From Acanthosepion lycidas (lineage: Eukaryota; Mollusca; Cephalopoda; Sepiida; Sepiidae): DNA of 64,000 bases. The notes beneath the pieces are model-generated. The model had not been told where the DNA came from, ran no database searches, and saw nothing but the letters and a program-made list of their open reading frames with translations. The stretch lies in the NCBI GenBank assembly GCA_963932145.1, contig OZ010595.1, forward strand, positions 77,769,252 to 77,833,251. The letters run 5' to 3'. Position numbers and translations under genes: made by a program. Positions 19,379-29,830 of this stretch are shown here, piece after piece (the first letter of the stretch is position 1; every line of letters begins with the position of its first letter).

Positions 19379-19795
19379 TCAGACCGCTTGACGATTGCAT
19401 CTAGCATGAAACAGCCTGTCGCATCTGAGTGTTGACTTCAATGTTCACTTTTATATTCATATTTACATACGCTCTATCTCTGATATTGAGCATTTTATCC
19501 CCACCCCCAAATAACACAACTTAAAAATTAAATCTATATTTCTTCATATATATATAAATGGTGTTGCATTAAGAAGGTGAATATATAAGGCTGTTTCATT
19601 AATACGGAACAAAGTCAGTAGTCAAATTATTTATTTCTCTATTGGAACATGTTTTTTAAGTCACGGCAAATGGTACTTATGTGTGAAAATTAATATCACC
19701 CAAATGTACGCCAAATCTGCGAGAAAAAGAAAAAAAAATTCAGTAGACTTTTAAATTTAATTCACATTTAAAGTCGGTCCAAGTTAATGGAACAC

Positions 19796-19800
<5 letters not shown>
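19377..19800. other. Unassigned sequence
   Basis: AT-rich. No assignable element. Confidence 0.5.

Positions 19801-19878
<78 letters not shown>
19801..19878. repeat. (TA)n microsatellite, longest in the window
   Basis: 78 bp of uninterrupted TA. Confidence 0.98.
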
Positions 19879-19880
<2 letters not shown>

Positions 19881-20364
19881 TCTCGCCCTACCAGGTGTTT
19901 AGAACTGTCGGCACCATCGCAGAAATATATCTAATAAATATAAACAAAAATATATTTTGTAAATCACCAACTTAACTTGCTACGTTGTTCCACCAGCCGT
20001 CGCCATTAATGGGCTCAATTATCTTCACATAACGCCACTTAAATCGATCTTTTTCTTAGTTTCTCTTTAACTGTACGCCATGAGGTAATTTAGTGTAGAG
20101 CAACTTTGTCTTGTATACTTTTAGATTGTTGCAAGATATGGAAATTGAACTTTATCTGCTTATCTGACATCATTACAGCAAGGTAATGGTACCAGATATC
20201 CTAGAATTTGAACGCCTCAGCCATTCCGACTTCCTGATTCTATCTCTCGAAGTATTTTTTGAAGGCATCTTGAATGTAACACATCGAAAAGTTGGATAAC
20301 TTTTTTTGTTGGGGGGGATTTCCGACTTTCCCATACAAGGCGGTTAATAGGACAATAGGGATAT
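19879..20364. other. Unassigned sequence
   Basis: The CTACCAGGTGTT...CACCATCGCAG segment at the left matches text near 19,245-19,275. The remainder is unassigned. Confidence 0.5.
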
Positions 20365-20800
20365 ATAATTTCTCACAGACGTGTCGTTGCCTCCCTCTGT
20401 CTTTTTTACAAATACTTTCATGGTAACTGCTCCGATGAGCTGCTTTCTTTGGTTCCTAGACTTCATGAATTTAAGCGTTCAACTAGGCTGGCATCTCGAT
20501 CTCCCCCTTTCACTGTTGAAAATGTTAAATGTAGCAGTCTCTTCTACAACAATAGCTTCATGTGTCGCACTACTCGCCTGTGCAATTCCCGTCCCATTTC
20601 TTGTTTTCCTGATAGCTATAATCTTCAACTATTCAAATATAATGTCAATCGACGTCACCTGACTCCCTGATCTCTCCCCTAACCTTGTTTCATCCTTTCC
20701 TCTATCACTCCTCTTTGCTCTCGCTACAACTCTCTGTAACCTCTTGTGTGATAGTGGCTTCCCGCCTTGCTTGGTGTGGAATGCTTAAAAAAATAAATAA
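20365..20800 (+). pseudogene. LINE 3' fragment, plus strand
   Basis: The plus frames encode the degenerate tail of the Jockey-like LINE: CLFYKYFHGNCS-like text near 20,395-20,430, then VPRLHEFKRSTRLASRSP, MCRTTRLCNSRP and YNLQLFKYNVNRR. The 3' UTR follows with CTGTAACCTCTTGTGTGATA, GCCTTGCTTGGTGTG and a terminal TGCTTAAAAAAATAAATAAA. The end sequence confirms the 3' terminus deduced from the copy at 14,721. The 5' truncation is typical. Confidence 0.85.
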
Positions 20801-21179
20801 ATAAAGCTTCTCTCGCAGAGTAACACTATTCGAAGTTCAGACAGTCTGAAGACTCTTAAAGACATCATTAGCTTTTCCACTCCGATCTTTAACTTGATTA
20901 TGTCACGAGAATTAGTTTGAATTCTTCAATTCCTTAACCTTCTTAGAATGGTGCCCTTCTGACTGTAATAATGTCAGCATCCTCTAAGTTTCAAATCTTT
21001 TGGGTATTTTTATTTTTCAGAACTTATCCTCATTCCAAACAATACGTCTGCCATATTTTGCATTTCTCTGCATTTGTCAGCAAATCTAATCATCTGCAAA
21101 GTTCAGATCATTTAATCTTTTTTTCTGCTAATCTATGCCAAACTGTGTTTAGTACATTATGGTTTCGTCCTTATAGAAT
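20801..21179 (+). other. Unassigned sequence upstream of gypsy remnant
   Basis: Possibly the gag region or leader of the gypsy element that follows, but no gag motif is clear. No LTR was identified. Confidence 0.4.
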
Positions 21180-22015
21180 TGAGGAAAGAGATGTATCTCA
21201 CATAAATTCTGTTCTTCCCAAAGCATGTGGGAAAACAAAACCAAATCCATGTTACGGATGCGGAGAAATACAATTCAAGAGGAAATAGCATTTTAAAAAC
21301 AAAAACGGTTTCGACTATGGAAATGTTTGACACATTGTAAAGATAAAAAAAAAAGACTAACACGTCAAAATTCAAGAGGACTTTAAACGTAGAATCGACG
21401 ACAGACAACGCAGATAAGGGTCAATAAAGAAAATTTATAACCGCAAAAATATACAGAAGAAATAGAAAGTTTCAGTACGACACAAGTTCAGATTTGATTA
21501 CAATAAACAAAAGGGAAGTGAATAAGAATCGGCAAACCAATATTGATATTACGAAAAAAAATGACCGGGGCGTCATTGAGTAGAAACTTAAATTTAAAGG
21601 TGAGTTCACATAAGATGTATCGTTTTATGAGAAAACAGTGAAGGCTAAAGCATTCGTGGTGGATAGAACTTATAACTTGTTCGGAACAGATTTGATGCAA
21701 CTGTTCATTTGATGGGATTTACCCATAAATCCTTTTTGTAATAACGTTGATGGCACGTCTAGTAGATCTTAAAGGCAAAAAAAAAAATTTAAAAATCATT
21801 TTCGGAAGTTTTTGAAGCGTTAAGAAGATACGCAAAAACTAAGTTCTAGCTAAAGGAAAATGCAGTACCAGTTTTTAGACCATAGAGAAATATGACTTTT
21901 TCAGCTTTGGATATGATAAACAAGGAATCAGATAGATTGGAAAATATGGGGGTGATCTCCAAAGTGGATTATAGCCATTTGGATTCCTCAATCATCTACG
22001 TGAAAAAGTAAACCC

Positions 22016-22336
22016 GTGTATGTGACGATTTCTCCACGGGGGCTGAATGATTGTCTACTGGCTTACAATTACCATCCCCTGCCAAACCCAGCAGAAATTT
22101 TCGCAAAGTTAAATGCCGGAAAGAATTTTTCAAAGTTGGACTTGTTAGAGGAATATTTGCAAATCCAGGTAGACGAAGAATATTTAAAACTGTTAACAGT
22201 AAATACCCACAAAGGATTATGGAAGTTTAACAGATTAGCTTTCGAAATTAAGGTAGCACCTAGATCTTTTCAGCAAATAATGGACACAATGTCGAGGGAT
22301 CTAAACTTCGTGATCGCCTTAGCTAACCAAGTGTAG
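22016..22336 (+). pseudogene. Gypsy reverse-transcriptase core, open segment
   Basis: This is the longest intact piece of the gypsy remnant, 106 codons beginning after a stop within RT. It retains ISPRGLNDCL, YNYHPLPNPAEIFAKL, KNFSKLDLLEEYLQIQ (the first catalytic Asp is in KLDL) and KVAPRSFQQIMDTMSRDL. It ends where a YLDD motif should begin, with IALANQV and a stop. Downstream text HVKEIFRKINEYGFKLS resumes the family pattern, so the catalytic box has been deleted or scrambled. Confidence 0.85.
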
Positions 22337-22823
22337 CATATTCGGCACGTAAAGGAGATATTCAGAAAAATAAACGAATACGGGTTTAAATTGAGTGATG
22401 AGAAATGTGAATTTTTCATGACAAAAATTAAATATTTGGGTCAAATCATCGACGAAAACGGTAGGAAACCAGGAACAGAGCGATGCGAGTAAAAATATTC
22501 GCTCCCCAACAAATGTGTCTTCTTTATAAGCAATTTAGATTTCGCAAAATATTATAATGTTTTTTATTCCGAGCATGCATTTTTTGCGAGCACCAAAAAA
22601 TAATTTGCTAAAAAAAGACGCCAAGTGGAATTGGCCTGCCGAATATCAAAAAGTATTCGAAAAAAATTAAGAAGATTCTAATGTCGAACTTGTTTCGCTC
22701 GCATTTCGCTCCAAAATTAGAAATAATCGTGGCTAGGTTCTCTAGTAATTACGATATCGGTACTGCAATTTTACACAAGCCCAAATATAGTTCTGTAAAA
22801 GCGATAGCGCATGCGTCAAGCAC

Positions 22824-22843
22824 ATTTTTTTTTTTTTTTTTTT
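22824..22843. repeat. Poly-T tract inside gypsy remnant
   Basis: About 18 T residues interrupt the RNase H region between HASSTF and AEKNYSQ. Confidence 0.9.
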
Positions 22844-23351
22844 GGCCGAGAAGAATTATAGTCAGATAGAGAAAGAGAAGTTTCACCCTGCAGACCAACC
22901 TCTGTCCATTATTATCTCTATTTGGGTCGGAAAAGGGTATTCACATACAGTGAATCGACTACAGCGATGTGGGATGATTCTGTTAAATTACAATTTTAAA
23001 ATGGAATTCTTGCCATCAATAAAAGCTAAGTCACACAGATGGTTTGTCAAGACTCATACCTAAATTATGGGAGTCTTTAGAATATACGGTACTTGCAGCG
23101 TTAAGAGCTGGGAATTAAATAAAACACGTTATCTGCAATACCGTACTTGATCTACCAGTGACGTTGGATGAAATTTAAATAAAAGCTGAAGTGGATACTT
23201 TTATTAGAGAGAAAAAAAAGAAACACTTAAGGTGGAAATTGAAAGAGAAAAATAAAATAAAATCGAAAACTGACGGTGATAATATTTTCTCAACTTGTGA
23301 TGAGTTTTTAATGTCAGGTTAAAAAGTGGTAATGCCTGCATTTCTTTAGAA

Positions 23352-23609
23352 ATGCTGAAAGAAGCTCATCTAGGTATCTCTAGAATAAAATCCCTCATGC
23401 GCAGCTATATCTACTGGCCTAATATAGACAAAGGCATTAAGAGATTGGTAAAAGCGCGCAGAGGTTGTGCTTTGGCAGCAAAATTCCCACCAGTTAAATT
23501 CCACCATTGGCCAATGACAGACACAACGGGTTCGAGTTTACATGTAGATTTCGCGGATGAGATAAGTGCTTTTTACTACCGAATCTTAGTCGAAAATTTT
23601 TCTAAATGA
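23352..23609 (+). pseudogene. Gypsy integrase N-terminal segment
   Basis: MLKEAHLGISRIKSLMR and YIYWPNIDKGIKRLVKA match the HHCC zinc-binding region that precedes the catalytic core. The usual CxxC reads RRGCALA, so one zinc ligand is missing. LHVDFADEI places the first catalytic Asp. The second lies beyond a frame break in SDNGTQF. Confidence 0.85.
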
Positions 23610-24297
23610 CCAAAAATTTTAAAATGAAAGAGTCTAGTTTCTACACTTACAATTTCTCTAATTAATTATTTGCTGGGATATCCCGGTTACCATTGTTTCG
23701 GATAACGGTACGCAATTCACTGCTAAAGATTTGAAAGTTCCTGTAAAACCATTACGATACAATATATCAAAACATCCCCTAGCATCGAAATCAAATAGGC
23801 AAGCATCCCCCCCCCAAAAAAAACGTTAAAAAATAATGGAGGTATGTTATTATAGTAGATTTATTCGTACGTTACTGTAGATGATAAAAGCGTTTACATG
23901 GGTACATAAACGACATATAAATCAAATAAGAAAAACGAGGATCCAATGGTGGTTCTGCATGACGTTTTCGATGTATCTATGTTCCAGATTACTCCGGAAA
24001 TCACACGCTCCAGTAAAGGGAAGAGACGGTTTACAGTTGGATCTTAAACCAAATAGTAAAAAAAGCTTAACTTCTCCAGGAAGTAAATCTTAAAAGGGGA
24101 GATTTTGTAGTAAGAGCCAGTTACCCCTCTTACTATCACAAATGGACTGGTCCATTCATGAGAAGTAGTTCTGGGTAAACGAGGAAGATAATACTATTGC
24201 AGTGATTGTCTAGCTGAGTATTGAATACTATTATCACGTCTGACTCTGTCCAGTTAAGTGTTGTGTCTCATCAGCCCCCGCATTACAAGAGAGATAG

Positions 24298-24318
24298 ATA
24301 GAGAGAGAAAGAAAGAAA

Positions 24319-24370
<52 letters not shown>
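24298..24370. repeat. (GA)n microsatellite
   Basis: GATA/GAAA-rich start, then a pure GA run from about 24,322. Open frames over it on both strands are dipeptide artefacts. Confidence 0.97.
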
Positions 24371-24374
<4 letters not shown>

Positions 24375-24483
24375 TCTATTCTCCAATTTGAATTTCCCCC
24401 ATTATGGGCATTATTACATCTGTGGTATAACAACACCGTAGTTCATGGACGGAACCGAATGGCTGAAAGGAAAACGAATGACA

Positions 24484-24605
24484 AACATGATTTGCACTTT
24501 TTACATTATTCGGACTATCCTCCTCATCTTTGTTGACATATTTATCGCAACGTTTCGGTCGTTGTACGCTCCGGCATTCTTCAGATGTTTGGAATGTCAA
24601 AGACA
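24484..24605 (-). repeat. Dispersed repeat tail with CTGAAGA...GAAAC motif, copy C
   Basis: The minus strand reads CATTCCAAACATCTGAAGAA, then TGCCGGAGCGTACAACGACC, GAAACGTTG and the conserved AAAGATGAGGAGGATAGTCC end. It abuts the plus-strand element at 24,605, repeating the inverted layout seen at 622-910. Confidence 0.7.
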
Positions 24606-25020
24606 CATGCACAGTGGATATAGTCGTTAGTTTGATCCAGTGTCAGTACCCAAAGAGTGTGAGTTCAGTATCTGGTAAAGGCGGTGGAGAACTTGGGGAG
24701 GGGAATTATTAGGTTGGTGCAAAAATAATGTCGTTTTTGACGTTAAAAAATAAGTCAAAAAACGACATTATTTTTGCACCAACCTAATAAAAGAAAATAA
24801 CTGATAACTGACATCCATAAGACATGGCACGTGGAACTAGAACAGTCTACCCCAGTGAGCGGAATAAAGTTCGACATTCCAACCACCTGAAGAAGGCCGG
24901 AGCGTACAACGGCCGAATCGTTGAGATAAATATGGCAACAAAGATGAGGACGATAGTCCGAACAATGTAAATAGTGTACATAATACTTCATCTCAGAAAT
25001 ATAAAGAGAAACACGATTTA
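24605..25020 (+). mobile_element. tRNA-derived SINE-like element split by a MITE, copy D
   Basis: The head ACACATGCACAGTGGATA and the body up to GGGGAATTA stop at the MITE, and ATAACTGATAACTGACATCC resumes after it. The tail CCACCTGAAGAAGGCC, GGAGCGTACAACGGCCGAAT and the ending AATACTTCATCTCAGAAATA follow. Colinearity with 10,455-10,775 shows that the MITE is the later insertion. Confidence 0.75.
24709..24787. mobile_element. Palindromic mariner MITE, 79 bp (MADE1-like)
   Basis: Begins TTAGGTTGGTGCAAAAATAA and ends with its inverse, with TA at 24,707-24,708 and 24,788-24,789. Apart from the centre (GACGTTAAAAAATAAGTC) the arms pair almost completely. The terminal TTAGGTTGGTGCAAAA is the signature of the mariner group that includes human Hsmar1 and its 80-bp derivative MADE1. 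Confidence 0.93.
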
Positions 25021-25562
25021 TCTTCAAAGAGATAGTTTTATACTAGTAAGACATACATAAAACTATATATACATATAGACAGATGTCCTATGTAGAGAAT
25101 AACATATCCCTATATCTACACAGAAAGGCAGAGTGCAAGGAGAAACAAAAAGGAACATTCTTACGTAAAATATGGAGAAGCTATGTTTAGGACTTCAGAT
25201 TCATATGGGCCGGATTCATCTGTGTCCAGGCGTGGACATATTACACGAACGTGAAGCAGAGATACTTGGGCATTTGCAAATTGTGTTTCTTTCTATATAT
25301 GGGAAAGATATATTCCCAAAGCGAAACAGTGTCATGGACTTGTAAGCTAGAGGGGAGGCAAGTTTATCCTCTGTCCGGTATATGGGGGTTCCGAGTTAAG
25401 GAAAGCAACCATACAGTTTAGCTGCTATAAATGAAATAAAATTTGGCGGTTACTTTCCTCACTGATGTCATTAAGCGATCCGTTATGTGACCCACGGGAT
25501 TTATCTCCATTAACGGAAGACTTGCATATCCTTACAAAATATTACAATAAAAAACTTTACAG

Positions 25563-25566
<4 letters not shown>
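25021..25566. other. Unassigned sequence
   Basis: No family recognised. A few GC-richer patches near 25,210-25,260. Confidence 0.5.

Positions 25567-25610
<44 letters not shown>
25567..25610. repeat. (TA)n microsatellite
   Basis: Pure TA run. Confidence 0.97.
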
Positions 25611-25611
<1 letters not shown>

Positions 25612-25734
25612 TTGGGTTAAGTACTTGGCGCCTTTCTTATTGGATTTCATCTCACTATCAAGAAACTAAATAGAAAAATTGAAATGATCGATATACAAAT
25701 AAGTAGATACAATATATCTATATTATTTAACAAA

Positions 25735-25795
25735 ACACACACACACACACACACGCATATACACACACACGCGTATATATTGATACATATTTTAA
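25735..25795. repeat. (CA)n microsatellite with CG/TA interruptions
   Basis: CA run, then CGCATATACACACACACGCG. Confidence 0.9.
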
Positions 25796-26065
25796 ATCCT
25801 ATCTAATCTTTCGGCTTACATAAGCCATTATCAAAAATGACAATTACATTACAATATATTAAATAATACACGGACAACACAATAATGATAGTCTGTTTAT
25901 GTTTACATGGAAGATTTCTAAGCAACGACAAACTCGTGCATATAAGACGTTAGAAACGAAAATAGTGTCGCAGCTCGTGATATCATACATAACCACGCGA
26001 GATTGTAAACGAGAAGTATTAAGTATGGGAAGTTATTGGTATAAACTAATGACTTCTGTTACCAA
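25796..26065 (-). other. Possible 3' region of the Penelope-like element
   Basis: The minus strand includes ATAATGGCTTATGTAAGCCG and AAAGATTAGATAGG just beyond the stop of the GIY-YIG segment, a hairpin-capable stretch (GGCTTATGTAAGCC) of the kind often seen 3' of Penelope-like ORFs. The plus-strand frame at 25,899-26,102 is unsupported. Confidence 0.4.
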
Positions 26066-26404
26066 TCATAGGCATTTAAGAATATTTGTGGAGATTTTAT
26101 AGTTTATTTTGTTCAGGTTAGGTTTCAACTGTTTTATGAATATAGCTTCAAAAATTTGTAGTTTTTGTTTATTGTTTTCATGTTTAAGTATAGTTGTGTT
26201 TTCAACAAAGTTTTTCCGTAATTGTGTGTGCGGGCAGGCATGTTGTTTTAAATGCCTAAAAATGTTAGAGTTTTCATTCAAATGTAGTGTCAAGCGTCGT
26301 GAAAGAGAGTTTGTGGTGTGACCAACATATATATTATTTAATTCGTTGGAGATATAATCTCTCAAAGGGCACTTGAATTTGCAAACTATGTTTGTTTTTT
26401 GCAA
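26066..26404 (-). pseudogene. Penelope-like retroelement, GIY-YIG endonuclease end
   Basis: The open segment of 112 codons matches the C-terminus of Penelope-like proteins: a Cys-containing start (NIVCKFKCPLRDY), then NIYVGHTTNSLSRRLTLHL (the Y-V-G and Arg of GIY-YIG), a His-rich middle (HLKQHACPHTQL), NFVENTTILKH, and IFEAIFIKQLKPNLN with the conserved Glu. The reverse-transcriptase part that should lie to the right (higher coordinates) is not recognisable, so this is a 5'-truncated copy, consistent with target-primed insertion. The remaining segment looks unbroken. Confidence 0.85.
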
Positions 26405-26550
26405 ATCGCTAACCGGGGGCGAAGAATCATTGCGAATAATAGAGTTGGATATACTAGATTTAGTGTAGTATATGATTAACTTAATTTTTTGCTAGGATCT
26501 GTTGTAGATATATTAGTATTTACTAATTTTTTTAGTATATTTTCATCTAA
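26405..26550 (-). other. Degenerate upstream continuation of the Penelope-like ORF
   Basis: SSPPVSDLQKTNIVC-like text crosses 26,404 without a stop for some codons on the minus strand and then decays. Low confidence on extent. Confidence 0.35.
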
Positions 26551-26611
26551 TTTATAATTTATATATATATATATATAATTTAATTATATATAATTTAATT
26601 ATATATATAAT

Positions 26612-26687
<76 letters not shown>

Positions 26688-26703
26688 CTGTGTGTGTGTG
26701 TGT
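26551..26703. repeat. (TA)n, TAATTTAA and (TG)n compound repeat
   Basis: AT-rich units TATATAATTTAAT repeat irregularly, then pure TA, then TG with one TC interruption. Confidence 0.95.
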
Positions 26704-27095
26704 AATTGCATTGGTAAAAACATTATTTTGTAGACGTCCAATCGAAGGTTTAAACGCGTAGCATTTTTTCACATTTTTGTATTCAATTTCCGAAATTTAT
26801 TGTTTTAAATAAATTCATTAAAATATTACTCCAGAATTCATTGGTCGAAAATTCTGATTTTGTACTCATTTGAAAGCGAATATTGGAAACGTCTGATTTT
26901 GGTAAAAATTCCAGTTTGATTTCTCGGCATTTATAATAAACGGCTTTAATAATTTAATGGAGAATGAGGAATTGAACAAATATAATCAAATACAGTATTT
27001 TCCGGATGAAACATCATAGGATTGATTGATGGTTTGATTTTTTACGGCTTATCTACCCTTTACAGTTCATTTAAATTATAAATATATTTTGGATT
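26704..27095. other. Unassigned AT-rich sequence
   Basis: Nothing recognised. Confidence 0.5.
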
Positions 27096-27099
27096 TTAA

Positions 27100-27368
27100 C
27101 CCTAGAACACTAACCATCAATTAAAGTTACAGCACTACTAACCATAGGTATATCATACCCGATTTTGAAAATATCAAAACAAATATTAAATATAAATCTT
27201 TATTTGAAATATTTTACATGCAGACACTTCAAACTTTGTACTTTAAGGTAACATTAATAGGAAGTGAAAAATATATTATTTAGGTAAGAAAATCAGTTAC
27301 TGAAAATTGTAATTAAAAATAGGAAAATTTGCACTGGGTAAATAATACCTATGGTTAGTCTTCTAGGG
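27100..27368. mobile_element. piggyBac-type MITE, 269 bp
   Basis: The termini CCCTAGAACACTAACCAT and the inverse CCCTAGAAGACTAACCATAG are inverted repeats, and both ends are flanked by TTAA (27,096-27,099 and 27,369-27,372). CCCTAGAA ends with a TTAA duplication are the hallmark of piggyBac. No transposase is encoded, so it is non-autonomous. An extra ACTAACCATAGGTAT copy lies internally near 27,134. Confidence 0.88.
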
Positions 27369-27439
27369 TTAAGAATAATTCATTTTGTGCAAGAGAATGG
27401 TGTCTTAATTTCTTTGAGGTAACAATAATTTTCCCTGAT

Positions 27440-27605
27440 GTAAGTCTTATTATTTAACCCATAGGTGAAAGAGGAGACATGGATTCCTACCATTCCAAAG
27501 GGCATTCTTGAAAATGAATGTAACGAACTTAGCAAGAATTCGAACCCGGCTCGCTGACTTCTGATGTTGTGGCACTAATCATTACACTACCCGCGCATCA
27601 AAGAT
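27440..27605 (-). mobile_element. tRNA-derived SINE, minus-strand copy
   Basis: Minus strand: GCGCGGGTAGTGTAATGATT (A-box-like), then AGCCGGGTTCGAATTC (B box), a body with CACCTATGGGTTAAATAAT. The same body ending (CTATGGGTTAAT) occurs in the SINE at 62,801, and the same head type at 31,021, so these are one family. Confidence 0.75.
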
Positions 27606-28467
27606 GATATAGTTACTATGTTCCTGTGACGTAAATGTTTATGCTGTCTTTTGATTGCTTTGAAAGCTTTTAAATGGCTTTTAATAAAACCCTAAGGGAA
27701 TTTATTTCCCTGATGTAGGCGTTCTAATGACAAGATAATCAAAATACTTAATAAATGTGTGATAATTCAATCTTAATTTTGTCCTTGTTGATTTATGGAA
27801 TTACAATAAACATATTCCTGAGACATTTAGAATAAGCAATGTGTTGTTTCAGAAAGAAGCTTTTACTGTTATTTTTACGTACCTTTTCAGTTAACCACAG
27901 TAAACCACAAAACATTTAAGCCTTTTATGCTAATAGCGAAGTAATGGAGAAAATAGACGTTCATTGATCGAAAAGTTAGGTTAATCTAAGCTGACATTTA
28001 TAGAATCTTCTTCTCAAAACTGTTTGCGAGAAAATGATAATTCTTGAGTTCATTACATCCGCGTCCAGGGTAAGACGATAAACTACGTCCATCAGCAAGG
28101 CCTCTGATCAGGAGATTTTGAGGAACGTAGAACCACCTCTTAATTGCTGGTGTTCCCAGGTTAACCCTAACTCAGGGTGGTAGCACCTATTAGGGTCCCA
28201 GCTACGGGCAAATAGTTAACCCCCAAACCGAGTTAAAAGCATTATAAAAGTGTAAAAATAGGTTTTAATACCAGAAATACTTTGTAAAAATTATTACCCA
28301 GAAATAAATTGTGGAAGAAAAAAAGCTATTACAAATATATTTTTGAAAAAAAAAATTATTAGCAATACGTTTTTGAAAATAATATTACCAATTAGTCATT
28401 TTTGAGGAAAAAAATTACCAGAAATAGATTTTTGGAAAAACAAAATATTTTACCCGAAAAAAAAGTT
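27606..28467. other. Unassigned sequence
   Basis: A moderately GC-rich patch at about 28,060-28,240 (TCCCAGGTTAACCCTAACTC and neighbours) may be another SINE fragment, but I cannot place promoter boxes. A-rich runs near 28,315-28,465 show a loosely repeated TATTACCAGAAATA-type motif. Confidence 0.45.
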
Positions 28468-28870
28468 GTCGGCATTAAATAACCCATTGAGGTTGATATG
28501 CCGTAAAACAAAATAAACCAAACCAATATAAACCAAAACATACATATTCTATTCATCCGAATCTATCCTAAAAAATGTTGTCGGCATTAAATATCCCATT
28601 GAGGTTGATATGCCGTAAAACAAAATAAACCAAACCAATATAAACCAAAGCATACATATTCGATTCATACGAATCTATCCTAAAAATGATGTCGGCATTA
28701 AATATCCCATTGAGGTTGATAAGCCGTTAAACAAAATAAACCAAACCAATCTAAACCAAGGAATACATTTTCTATTCATACGAATCTATCCTAAAAATGA
28801 TGTCGGCATTAAATAACCGATTAAGGTTGATATGCCGTAAAGCAAAACAAAACAAACCAAACCAAACATG
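28468..28870 (+). repeat. Tandem repeat of about 111 bp, 3.6 copies, derived from a SINE tail
   Basis: Unit starts GTCGGCATTAAAT at 28,468, 28,581, 28,691 and 28,802 (spacings 113, 110, 111). Each unit carries CCCATTGAGGTTGATATGCC followed by an AACCAAACCAATATAAACC stretch. The same motif (GAGGTTGATAAGGC or AGGGTTGATAAGCC) closes the SINE copies at 30,125 and 63,150, so the 3' tail was amplified. Confidence 0.88.
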
Positions 28871-28966
28871 CCAAGAGAAATTTACATGGAAATGCGAGGG
28901 TCTTTCAATAAATAAGGTGAATGTTTCGGTATAAGGACTTCTAATACAGACAGAAGTTTACTTTTT

Positions 28967-29608
28967 TTATTTTTCAACGTTGTCTCCCAGCACTGTCACC
29001 CACTTTTCCCATCTGTACACAAGCTTCCGTATTCACTCAGCGTAAAAATATTTGGACTGATATCCCAGCCAGTCGTTCACAACACTTTTGACTTCATCAT
29101 CACTTTTAAACTTCGTGCCTCTCGTGAACGTTTTCAGCGGACCAAACAGGTGAAAGTCTGAAAGGGGCAAGGTCTGGGCTGTAAGGGGGATGAGGGAGCT
29201 CGTTGATGGTCTGCACCGTTTGGGCTGCTGTGTGAGGCCTTGCGTTGTCATGATGCAGGATGACTCCTTCTGACTGATGACCCCTGCGTTTGTTCTTTAT
29301 GTCTTTCTTGACCTGCCACAGCAGTTCACAGTAGTTCTTCAGTCAGACAAAATGAGGTCATTGACTGATTCGATCACCTCAGGAGACCTCACATCTGTAG
29401 GCCTCCCAAGCCTGTCTTCATCCTCAACACTGCTCTGTCCTTCTTTAAACAATTTAGCCCTCTTGTAGACATTTTTTTGGTTGAAATATGTGGCACCATA
29501 CACAATTGACATTCTCCGATGAATTTCAACTGGTTTGCACCCTTTAGCAACCAAAAATTTGATAACTGGCCGCTGTTGAATCCTGGAGCATGCTTCTTGG
29601 TCGGCCAT
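28967..29608 (-). pseudogene. Mariner transposase with about 150 internal codons missing
   Basis: The N-terminus from ATG 29,608 has a HTH_48-type DNA-binding region (RPVIKFLVAKGCKPVEIHRR, then GRPTDVRSPEVIESVNDLI). After LSD-RRTTV the sequence jumps to a segment corresponding to SEGVILHHDNARPHT and YSPDLAPSDFHLFGPL, the last two acidic positions of the DD34D triad. It ends with WEKWVTVLGDNVEK and TAA at 28,967. A stop replaces a Gly codon after FYAE, and one base is gained near APSD. Full-length relatives have about 340-350 codons, whereas this has about 210. Confidence 0.9.
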
Positions 29609-29729
29609 CTTTGTTAATCGCCAAAACTCTCATTTTTTTTTTAATCTGCAAAAGAAATTAAATCCATGTGAAAAAAAAGTTTTACAAAAAAAAAAAAAAA
29701 AGAAAAAAAGTAAGCTTCTATCTGTATTA

Positions 29730-29830
29730 TTAGGTTGGTGCAAAAATAATGACGTAATAATGTCGTTTTTTGACTTTAAAAATACGTCAAAAAACGACAT
29801 TATTACGTCATTATTTTTGCACCACCCTAA
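29730..29830. mobile_element. Palindromic mariner MITE, 101 bp, nested in mariner terminal repeat
   Basis: Starts TTAGGTTGGTGCAAAAATAA and ends in the inverse (with one T/G difference), flanked by TA at 29,728-29,729 and 29,831-29,832. Compared with the 79-80 bp copies, each arm carries an extra 11 bp (GACGTAATAAT). It sits in a TA of the host element's right terminal repeat. Confidence 0.93.

Larger units (their letters stand above)
21180..24190 (+). pseudogene. Ty3/gypsy retrotransposon gag-pol remnant
   Basis: In order on the plus strand: a partial zinc knuckle (CYGCGE, about 21,252); a run-in to the reverse transcriptase with PVFRP, INKESDRLENMGVIS and IYVKK (21,870-22,010); RT motifs KLDLLEEYLQI and RSFQQIMD (22,120-22,300); an RNase H piece with AEKNYSQIEKEK (22,842 on); an integrase zinc-binding segment (YIYWPNIDKGIKRLV) and the DDE piece SDNGTQFTAKD at about 23,699-23,731. 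The YxDD box is missing and one zinc-binding Cys is lost (RRGCALA). There are many stops. A gypsy lineage with this domain order is clear, but neither LTR was found. Confidence 0.88.

Noticed and set aside
20381-20662. Hydrophobic 93-codon frame as a membrane protein
   Set aside because: It is an out-of-frame reading of the LINE tail, whose real frame gives FYKYFHGNC-type and TRLASRSP text.
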